From JAZDGL01 sp043806975 (GTDB taxonomy: Bacteria > Patescibacteriota > Minisyncoccia > CAYZDR01): DNA of 7,866 nt. Numbering within the stretch: position 1 is the stretch's first letter; each line of letters opens with the position of its first letter. The stretch lies in the NCBI GenBank assembly GCA_043806975.1, contig JAZDGL010000014.1, forward strand, positions 1 to 7,866. The letters are read 5' to 3'. The notes below the pieces were generated by a model. It saw nothing but the letters and a program-made list of their open reading frames with translations. It ran no database searches and was not told where the DNA came from. Of this stretch, positions 1 through 4,308 are shown in pieces. The translations under genes and the position numbers were made by a program.

Positions 1-866
1 CCTAAAATTTGAATTCCCATCAAAACTAACGTTAGTTTTGTGAGGTAGCTACGCGAAACTAACGTTAGTTTTGATGATTTTTCTATTTTTTGTTTATCAT
101 CCACTCCGAAATCAAAAAACATATTTAAAAAAATTAAACCAACAGAACAAAGAATAGACAAAAGTAAAAATCCAGCTAAAATATTCGGGTGCGAAAGCCC
201 TCCATAAGCGCGAATATACTTTTTACCGCCTAAGATAATCTTTGCAACTCCTAAAATACTCGGACTAATAACCGACTCTTGAAAAATTTTTAATCCCAAT
301 GATTGTTGACATAAAAATTGACAAATTCCCCAAACTGCTTGGATTGCGCCTGAAAAGGAAATAACAAGCAAAAATTTCTTAATCACAAAAATTTGAGATC
401 TTAATTCTTCACTCGCGAAAATCCATAAATACAAAATAACGCCGAATGAAATCATCTCTAAAAGTTTGAATATTCTAAAAAGCGCCAAACCGATATGCTC
501 CGCCCTGAATATTGTTAGGGCTTGCCACAAAATAAACAAAAAAGCCCATAAAATGGGGGATTTGCCTATTTTTTTTATATTCCAAACCTTTTTTATCCGC
601 TCCCAAAACACAAAAATTCCACAAGTTATACACAGGATGATCAGAATATCCGTAAGGTATATTGACAAAGATAAAGTTTCGTGAAAATAACCATTTTCCC
701 AAACTGGCAACAAAACCTTTCTAATCTGAAAGGGGATAAAAAATAAAGTTAAATAAATCAAAAAACAATATCCCGTATAAAACTCGCCTGCATATTTAAA
801 GCAAAAACCCTTTAAACGCGAAAATTCTAATTTTGAAAAAATTTGTTTATATTTTTGGCGCAACAT
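1..866 (-). CDS. O-antigen ligase / Wzy-like polytopic membrane protein (partial, C-terminus outside window)
   Basis: My translation from the ATG at 866-864 stays open to the left edge: 288 codons with no stop. The product is strongly hydrophobic, with probable membrane segments near residues 33-50, 71-87, 104-120, 134-151, 163-185, 218-241 and one starting near 268. A motif at residues 209-218, R-A-Y-G-G-L-S-H-P-N, matches the R-x-x-G-x-x-x-H-P-N signature found before a membrane helix in O-antigen ligase/polymerase (WaaL/Wzy, PF04932-type) proteins. Such proteins transfer or polymerise lipid-linked glycans at the outer face of the cytoplasmic membrane. The substrate cannot be told from sequence. 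The loop after the sixth segment contains a duplicated KLTLV peptide (256-260 and 267-271) encoded by a double palindrome. A -10 box lies 7 nt before the ATG, which suggests leaderless translation. The family is fairly sure; exact activity is not. Confidence 0.75.
   Translation of the reverse strand, partial: MLRQKYKQIFSKLEFSRLKGFCFKYAGEFYTGYCFLIYLTLFFIPFQIRKVLLPVWENGYFHETLSLSIYLTDILIILCITCGIFVFWERIKKVWNIKKIGKSPILWAFLFILWQALTIFRAEHIGLALFRIFKLLEMISFGVILYLWIFASEELRSQIFVIKKFLLVISFSGAIQAVWGICQFLCQQSLGLKIFQESVISPSILGVAKIILGGKKYIRAYGGLSHPNILAGFLLLSILCSVGLIFLNMFFDFGVDDKQKIEKSSKLTLVSRSYLTKLTLVLMGIQIL
18..76. repeat. 59-bp inverted repeat with self-palindromic arms inside a coding region
   Basis: Arms of 23 bp (18-40 and 54-76) are inverted copies of each other with one mismatch. 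Each arm also contains the palindrome AAACTAACGTTAGTTT. Because the arms are self-complementary, the core 23-40 is also repeated directly at 56-73 with a 33-bp period, which gives an in-frame 11-residue repeat in the membrane protein. The 13-bp centre contains GTAGCTAC. The reading frame passes through without a stop. Confidence 0.85.
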
Positions 867-873
867 TAAGCTA

Positions 874-879
874 ATTATA
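874..879 (-). promoter_or_regulatory. Extended -10 promoter of the O-antigen ligase-like gene
   Basis: On the minus strand the sequence reads TGC-TATAAT, a perfect extended -10, and then only 7 nt (TAGCTTA) before the ATG. No good -35 is present at normal spacing (TTGCAT lies 19 nt upstream), which an extended -10 can tolerate. Normal start-site spacing puts +1 at or next to the start codon, so the transcript is probably leaderless. Confidence 0.6.
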
Positions 880-908
880 GCACAGACTATAACCTTTTAT
901 GCAATTCC

Positions 909-937
909 TTTACAATTAACCAATTTTACGATATATT
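909..937 (+). promoter_or_regulatory. Sigma-70-type promoter of the initiator tRNA
   Basis: TTTACA (909-914), a 17-nt spacer and TATATT (932-937) give a near-consensus promoter. The tRNA begins 13 nt past the -10. A second -10-like box, GATAAT, occurs at 941-946 but is too close to the tRNA 5' end to be preferred. Confidence 0.65.
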
Positions 938-950
938 AAAGATAATCGTT

Positions 951-1022
951 AGCGGGGTAGAGCAGCGGCAGCTCGTCGGGCTCATAACCCGGAGGTCGTC
1001 GGTTCAAATCCGACCCCCGCCA
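951..1022 (+). tRNA. Initiator tRNA-Met (CAU anticodon)
   Basis: The sequence folds as a full cloverleaf: acceptor 952-957 with 1015-1020, D stem GAGC/GCTC (960-963, 971-974), anticodon stem 976-980 with 988-992 and loop CTCATAA (anticodon CAT at 983-985), T stem 998-1002 with 1010-1014 and loop TTCAAAT. Initiator hallmarks are the three stacked G-C pairs next to the anticodon loop (GGG/CCC), the A11-U24 pair in the D stem and the failure of positions 1 and 72 to pair. The mismatch here is A1-C72 rather than the usual C1-A72. The D loop is short (7 nt). The 3' CCA is not encoded (1023-1025 is CAA) and must be added after transcription. It is a single-gene unit with its own promoter and a hairpin 34 nt downstream. 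Confidence 0.93.
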
Positions 1023-1056
1023 CAAGTCAATTGCCAATTCTCAATGAGCAATTAAT

Positions 1057-1092
1057 AATCTAAAAATCGCCATTATTGGCGATTTTTAGATT
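1057..1092. terminator. Perfect 16-bp hairpin downstream of the initiator tRNA, likely terminator
   Basis: Arms 1057-1072 and 1077-1092 are perfectly complementary around a TTAT loop. The GGCGA-rich top is followed on the 3' side by a T run inside the stem base (TTTTT at 1083-1087). The symmetric A and T runs would allow it to work on both strands, ending the tRNA transcript and any read-through from the minus-strand recombinase gene. Confidence 0.65.
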
Positions 1093-1173
1093 TAAAGATC
1101 TCAAATTACCGAAATCAAGAAATTAGAAATTGAAAAATTGCGCGCTCCTATTTTAAAACTGCTCTTAAAGCTC

Positions 1174-1190
1174 AAAAAGGGGGAATCCCC
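1174..1190 (-). terminator. Short GC hairpin with T-run after the recombinase gene
   Basis: Read on the minus strand, GGGG-ATT-CCCC is followed by C and TTTTT, 18 nt past the recombinase stop codon. The stem is only 4 bp of G-C, so it would be a weak intrinsic terminator backed by the larger hairpin at 1057-1092. Confidence 0.35.
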
Positions 1191-1201
1191 AAAAAGTCGA
1201 A

Positions 1202-1225
1202 AATTTTTTAATTTTTTAATTTTTT
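1202..1225. repeat. Three tandem copies of AATTTTTT
   Basis: An 8-bp unit is repeated three times without change across the stop codon of the recombinase gene. Slippage here would shift the frame only in the last few residues (K-K-L-K-N), so it has little effect on the enzyme. Confidence 0.7.
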
Positions 1226-2221
1226 AGTCTCCGTATCCTTATTCTCACTTTTCCCATGAAACTTACTATGTGCATTTTTAAGCTGCAAGTCGGTAATATG
1301 CGTATAAATCTGCGTAGTTGAGATATTTGAATGCCCCAGCATAGCTTGAACAGAACGAATATCGGCTCCGTTAAACAACAAATCGGTTGCAAAAGAGTGG
1401 CGAATTGTGTGAGGCGTAACCTTTTTAATAATTCCCGCCAATTTAGCGTATTTTTTAATAATCCTCTGAACGCTGCGAGGCGTCAAACGCGAATTTTCAC
1501 CCTCTTTTAGAAGAGGCGTCACGGGAATAAACAAAGCATCTTCCAAATCTTTCCTCTCACTCAAATACCTGTTCAATGCTTCTTTCGCTGAATCCGATAT
1601 AAAAGCCACGCGTAATTTACGCCCTTTCCCTCTTACAGTAAACTCTCCGCGCTGTAAATTTATATCATCTTTATTTAAAGAAACCAGCTCGGAAACCCGC
1701 AATCCCGCAGAAAAAAGCAGCTCTAAAATCGCTTTATCCCGCAGATATACCAAATTTTTAAGAAAATTTGGCGCGCCTCCTTCGCCCATCCTCCGCGATA
1801 AAGAAAATTTTAATGGAGCCTCCATTATTCTTTCCAGCTCTTCTTTGTCCAAAAAATCAACTTGTCGCTTTTCTTGCTGACCTAGCTCAATCTTTTCTGT
1901 GGATAAAGTGTTGATATCCCGTTTCGCAAGATACTTCAAAAACCCGCGCAAGGCTATAATATGATAATTCTGAGTAATTTTTTTAAGCCCCCCTTCTTCT
2001 TGAGAAATGCCTCTATTTGTTTCATTAGCATTTTCAAGCCGATTTAAATGCAACCGATACTTTCTTACTATTTCCTCCGAGATTTCCTCGGGTTTATCAA
2101 TTTTCGCCCAATTCAAAAACCTCCTCAAATAATGATTGTAATTTTCCAGCGTCCTTTTGGATTTATTCCGTTCAATTTCTAGATATTCCAGATATTGGGT
2201 TAAAAGTTTTTGCAAAGACAT
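1208..2221 (-). CDS. XerC/XerD-like tyrosine recombinase
   Basis: The 337-residue protein has an N-terminal SAM-like DNA-binding domain (about 1-100) and a C-terminal catalytic domain. All catalytic residues are visible: R175 in the G-L-R-V-S-E-L motif, K199 in G-K-G, H271 and R274 in H-T-I-R-H, H297 in L-G-H, and the nucleophile Y306 in I-Y-T-H. Xer proteins resolve chromosome dimers by strand exchange at dif, and this one is most simply the housekeeping enzyme, although XerC and XerD cannot be separated here. It is longer than typical Xer proteins (about 300 residues) because of an extra stretch at about 138-156, a shorter one at about 234-244, and a polar tail. The ATG at 2221 is chosen because the N-terminus aligns with the family start; no Shine-Dalgarno site precedes it. 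It is divergent from the DUF5680-like gene. Confidence 0.88.
   Translation of the reverse strand: MSLQKLLTQYLEYLEIERNKSKRTLENYNHYLRRFLNWAKIDKPEEISEEIVRKYRLHLNRLENANETNRGISQEEGGLKKITQNYHIIALRGFLKYLAKRDINTLSTEKIELGQQEKRQVDFLDKEELERIMEAPLKFSLSRRMGEGGAPNFLKNLVYLRDKAILELLFSAGLRVSELVSLNKDDINLQRGEFTVRGKGRKLRVAFISDSAKEALNRYLSERKDLEDALFIPVTPLLKEGENSRLTPRSVQRIIKKYAKLAGIIKKVTPHTIRHSFATDLLFNGADIRSVQAMLGHSNISTTQIYTHITDLQLKNAHSKFHGKSENKDTETKKLKN
1490..1525 (-). repeat. Hairpin-bearing in-frame insert in the recombinase (residues about 234-244)
   Basis: The segment contains a perfect 6-bp hairpin, CCTCTT (1501-1506) and AAGAGG (1511-1516), with a TTAG loop. It encodes V-T-P-L-L-K-E-G-E-N-S, placed between the two catalytic-domain motif groups where family members usually have a short variable loop. 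In coding orientation it resembles one hairpin of the intergenic element at 3055-3199. Confidence 0.4.
1750..1810 (-). repeat. Palindrome-containing in-frame insert in the recombinase (residues about 138-156)
   Basis: It has a perfect 9-bp inverted repeat, CCAAATTTT (1750-1758) with AAAATTTGG (1763-1771), and the exact 10-bp direct repeat AAGAAAATTT at 1760-1769 and 1801-1810. Between these lies a GC-rich patch with the palindrome GGCGCGCC (1770-1777). It encodes low-complexity sequence including R-R-M-G-E-G-G-A-P-N just before the conserved L-R-D-K-A-I-L-E-L-L helix, where family members have a short loop. Confidence 0.45.
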
Positions 2222-2265
2222 AGAAAAGAAAAGTTAAAATAAAAAATAAACACTATTCTATTGCT

Positions 2266-2294
2266 ATTATACTTTACAACAAGCAATTTGACAA
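2266..2294 (-). promoter_or_regulatory. Promoter of the Xer recombinase gene
   Basis: On the minus strand, TTGTCA (2294-2289), a 17-nt spacer and TATAAT (2271-2266) form a near-perfect sigma-70-type promoter. The expected start near 2259 gives a leader of about 38 nt with no Shine-Dalgarno site. Its -35 overlaps the -35 of the oppositely directed promoter. Confidence 0.75.
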
Positions 2295-2316
2295 AATTAT
2301 TAAATTTCATTAGAAT
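2288..2316 (+). promoter_or_regulatory. Promoter of the DUF5680-like gene
   Basis: TTGACA (2288-2293, consensus), a 17-nt spacer and TAGAAT (2311-2316, five of six) form a strong promoter. The expected start near 2323 gives a leader of about 57 nt. Confidence 0.78.
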
Positions 2317-2362
2317 AAACACGCATATTCAACAAGGAGCAGTTTTTTAAATCCAAATAAAA

Positions 2363-2370
2363 AAGGAGGG
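2363..2370 (+). promoter_or_regulatory. Strong Shine-Dalgarno site of the DUF5680-like gene
   Basis: AAGGAGGG ends 9 nt before the ATG at 2380. It supports that start over the internal Met codon at 2395, and it is the clearest ribosome binding site before any accepted gene in the window. Confidence 0.8.
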
Positions 2371-2379
2371 AATTTCAAA

Positions 2380-2886
2380 ATGAAAGAATATGGGATGGAA
2401 ATACCGAACCTTGAATATTTTATAAATTTCGCTAAAAGAGAAGGATATCCTAGTGAAATGAACCCTGCTTCCTTAAAAGATGGGGGAAAGGAATACGAAA
2501 TTTATGTAACAGACCCCCAAAAAGGAACTTTCGGATACTCCGACATCTTTTACGGATATAATCCTTTCTATGGGAAGGAAGAGATTTGGCACAATGGAAA
2601 AAAGATATGGGTTATGCAATATTTCGGGATTTGTTACGATCCCGATTACAAGAAGGTTTATGATTTTTTAAAATTAGCACTTAAAAATTCCGCCCGCATC
2701 AGCTGTCTCCGCGGGCCTGCTAAATTCCAGAAATCTGATTCTGATTTAATTTATACCTCCGAAAGTTCCGCGAATTGGTTTTCGGAAATTTTTTCCGGAA
2801 AAGAAGAAATTAGACGGTTGGGTAAACAGATCTATATGTTAAATTTTCAAGGAGGGAAACTAATTAATCCTGGAAAGTCAGAATAA
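2380..2886 (+). CDS. DUF5680-like protein of unknown function
   Basis: The 168-residue protein has no signal peptide or membrane segment and is rich in aromatic residues. It resembles the DUF5680 family (family recall, not searched), whose marks are a Y-G-Y/F-x-G-x-E-I-x-x-x-G-x-x-I-W-x-M-x-Y-x-G block followed by an R-G-P motif; here these are at 63-83 and 111-113. A second, shorter version of the same block is at 138-158, so the protein seems to be built from two related halves. No catalytic motif is recognisable and I assign no function. The start is fixed by the Shine-Dalgarno site AAGGAGGG. It is a single-gene unit: own promoter at 2288-2316, own terminator at 2905-2932. Its relation to the divergent recombinase is only the shared promoter region. 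Confidence 0.75.
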   Translation: MKEYGMEIPNLEYFINFAKREGYPSEMNPASLKDGGKEYEIYVTDPQKGTFGYSDIFYGYNPFYGKEEIWHNGKKIWVMQYFGICYDPDYKKVYDFLKLALKNSARISCLRGPAKFQKSDSDLIYTSESSANWFSEIFSGKEEIRRLGKQIYMLNFQGGKLINPGKSE

Positions 2887-2904
2887 TTCTTTTATAAGCT
2901 CTTT

Positions 2905-2932
2905 AGCCGGCATACAAAAGCCGGCTTTTTTT
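2905..2932 (+). terminator. Intrinsic terminator of the DUF5680-like gene
   Basis: A 7-bp stem, AGCCGGC (2905-2911) with GCCGGCT (2920-2926), an 8-nt loop and seven T residues (2926-2932), 18 nt past the stop codon. This is a textbook intrinsic terminator. Confidence 0.88.
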
Positions 2933-2989
2933 AACCACAATTTCTAAATTACCGTTTACCGCTTTCTGTTGTAACTGCTCGCTGTTTTA

Positions 2990-3240
2990 TTTATCATCCC
3001 GGGCAAACTCTGCCTGTATTCAAACGGAGGAGAGTGGATGGATCCCTCAAATAATATAGCTCTCGCAAAACAAATTTATTTTAAAAACCCTCTTCTACCC
3101 AAGGCAGACCGCCTTGGGCGGCAATCTCCCTTTCCAAAGGGAGAAAATTTTAGAACCCCTTTCAATTCCCCCTTATTAAGGGGGAAAACATCGTAATTTC
3201 TACCTTTCCAGCAAAAATTACTTCGGTCGGAGTGACAATA
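2990..3240. repeat. Possible older repeat enclosing the MITE-like copy; otherwise gene-free
   Basis: Between the terminator and the rpsO promoter I see no convincing gene. The stretch begins with TTATCATCCCGGGC (2991 onward, first T at 2990) and ends with GGTCGGAGTGACAA; reversed, the latter reads TTGTCACTCCGACC, which matches the former at about 9 of 14 positions. This looks like the degenerate ends of a second repeat type into which the 3055-3199 element inserted. The match is weak. Confidence 0.3.
3055..3199 (+). mobile_element. MITE-like element, right-truncated copy
   Basis: The copy starts with the same 22-bp terminal repeat as the element at 6530-6693 (TATAGCTCTCGCAAAACA and four more bases), and shares with that element's reverse strand the blocks AAATTTATTTTA, GGCAGACCGCCTTGGG, AGGGAGAAAAT, CCCCTTTCAATTCCCCCTT and the TTAAGGG/GAAAA/ATCG end. 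Similarity stops near 3199 and the second terminal repeat is missing. Internal hairpins are CCCAAGGC/GCCTTGGG, CTCCCTTT/AAAGGGAG and CCCCCTT/AAGGGGG. No transposase is encoded, so movement would need an enzyme supplied elsewhere. Confidence 0.75.
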
Positions 3241-3273
3241 AAAAAAGTTAATGAGCAATTGCTCCTTCGCTTC

Positions 3274-3302
3274 TTGCGCATTTCACCGCTTTATGCTAGA
3301 AT
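3274..3302 (+). promoter_or_regulatory. Promoter of rpsO (and probably the downstream genes)
   Basis: TTGCGC (3274-3279), a 17-nt spacer and TAGAAT (3297-3302) preceded by TGC, which makes an extended -10. The predicted start near 3309 gives a leader of about 35 nt, with no strong Shine-Dalgarno site before the rpsO ATG. Confidence 0.7.
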
Positions 3303-3343
3303 ACAAATGTTAAGCTAATAAGTAAGAAAAAGCGCATAAGATT

Positions 3344-3610
3344 ATGTTGGAAAAAGATGAAAAATCCCAATTGATTAAAAAGCATGCTATTCACAACAAG
3401 GACACTGGCTCGCCAGAGGTTCAGATTGCTATTTTAACCGAACAAATCAAGGAATTAAGCGACCATTTAAAGCTTCATAAAAAGGATAATCATTCTAGAA
3501 GAGGTCTTTTAAAAATGGTTGCAAAAAGGCGAAGGCTTCTAACTTATCTTTCCAAAGAAAGCGAAGACCGCTACAAAAAAATCCTTAAAGTCTTGGAACT
3601 AAAAAAATAA
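3344..3610 (+). CDS. rpsO: 30S ribosomal protein S15
   Basis: The 88-residue product has the family's usual length and its conserved core: H-N-x-D-T-G-S-P-E-V-Q-I-A near residues 17-29, the H-K-K-D-N-H-S-R-R-G-L segment in the middle, and R-R-x-L-L-x-Y-L near 63-70. S15 is a primary 16S rRNA binding protein that nucleates the 30S platform by binding the helix 20-22 junction. It is the first gene of a plus-strand cluster with a NYN-domain gene 33 nt downstream and then pnp, the rpsO-pnp order being widespread in bacteria. The ATG at 3344 is supported by the full-length N-terminus. S15 represses its own mRNA in several bacteria, but the short leader here shows no obvious matching structure. Confidence 0.97.
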   Translation: MLEKDEKSQLIKKHAIHNKDTGSPEVQIAILTEQIKELSDHLKLHKKDNHSRRGLLKMVAKRRRLLTYLSKESEDRYKKILKVLELKK

Positions 3611-3643
3611 AAGTTTAGCGGTTGCGAGAATTTTAATAAACAG

Positions 3644-4150
3644 ATGAAACAGACATTAAAGTATAAAGACCAGCGAGTCGGGGTGTTTCTGGATGTCCAG
3701 AACATTTATCATTCGGCAAAAAGCCTCTATCAAAAAAGGGCTAATTTTAAGGAAATTTTAAAAACAGCAGTCGCGGGAAGAAAGCTAATCAGAGCGATTG
3801 CTTATGGGATTAGAACAGAAAGCGGCGAAGAAACTGCTTTTTTTGATGCGCTGGAACATATCGGAATAGAAGTAAAGCTTAAAGATCTCCAGATTTTTCC
3901 GGGAGGAATAAAAAAAGCAGATTGGGATGTTGGTTTAGCGATTGATGCCGTGCGGTTAAGCAGCAGTATGGATGCGATTGTAATAGTAAGCGGTGATGGC
4001 GATTATGTCCCTCTTATAGAATACATCAAATTCACGCAAGGATGCCGCGCAGAAGCAATTGGCTTTGGAGAAAGCACTTCCAACAAATTAAAGCTTGTTG
4101 TTGATGACTTTACCGATTTAAGCGAAAATCTTAAAGAATATTTAATTTAA
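3644..4150 (+). CDS. NYN/LabA-type (PIN-like) putative ribonuclease
   Basis: The 168-residue protein is a single NYN domain (LabA/DUF88 group). It starts with the strand G-V-F-L-D-V-Q-N-I-Y (catalytic-type D17, N20), has K-A-D-W-D-V-G-L-A-I-D-A in the middle (D93, D95, D101) and ends the active site with V-S-G-D-G-D-Y-V-P-L (D118, D120). NYN domains share the PIN fold and use such clustered aspartates to bind Mg2+ and cut RNA; activity here is inferred from these residues. It sits between rpsO and pnp with 33 nt before it and 158 nt after, so it is likely co-transcribed with them and may act in RNA processing or decay with PNPase. No clear Shine-Dalgarno site; the ATG is the first in frame and the catalytic strand begins about 12 residues later. 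Confidence 0.88.
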   Translation: MKQTLKYKDQRVGVFLDVQNIYHSAKSLYQKRANFKEILKTAVAGRKLIRAIAYGIRTESGEETAFFDALEHIGIEVKLKDLQIFPGGIKKADWDVGLAIDAVRLSSSMDAIVIVSGDGDYVPLIEYIKFTQGCRAEAIGFGESTSNKLKLVVDDFTDLSENLKEYLI

Positions 4151-4182
4151 CTAAGGAAAATTTTCTTTCCTGCTGTTAATTG

Positions 4183-4258
4183 ATTTCTAATTTAAGTTTA
4201 AAGAAACTAGCAAAAAACGAAAAATTGCTAAAAACATTTCTAGATTTAAATTAGAAAT
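4183..4258 (+). promoter_or_regulatory. Structured leader of pnp with two competing hairpins
   Basis: Arms 4183-4195 and 4246-4258 form a perfect 13-bp stem, which encloses a small hairpin TAGCAA/TTGCTA (4208-4213, 4225-4230). The 5' arm's first seven bases, ATTTCTA, recur at 4236-4242 and can pair with the same 3' segment, TAGAAAT (4252-4258). The two folds are therefore mutually exclusive. The structure ends 50 nt before the pnp ATG. Confidence 0.55.
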
Positions 4259-4308
4259 TTAAAATTACCACAAGAAAGAAGATATTTCCAGAAAGGATAA
4301 AAATAATT

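Noticed and set aside
18..76. The repeated palindromes were considered as the edge of a CRISPR array.
   Set aside because: There are only two units with a 33-bp period, no distinct spacers of proper length, and the sequence is in frame within a coding region.
475..702. Open frames on both strands in this stretch (72 and 75 codons).
   Set aside because: They lie in other frames of the membrane-protein gene, whose own frame is open from 866 to the left edge with clear hydrophobic segments and a family motif.
951..2221. A tRNA gene next to a tyrosine recombinase gene suggested an integrated element with an attachment site.
   Set aside because: No second copy of the tRNA 3' end is present in the window, no phage or conjugation genes follow, and the recombinase has the Xer form rather than that of a phage integrase.
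3076..3258. A 60-codon minus-strand open frame.
   Set aside because: It is a translation of the repeat element and its flank, is low-complexity and has no supporting start signals.
3330..3352. Sequence GCGCATAA..TTATGTT at the rpsO start resembles the half-sites of a dif recombination site, near a Xer gene.
   Set aside because: The central spacer is 2 bp instead of about 6, and the bases belong to the rpsO leader and start codon; chance similarity is more likely.
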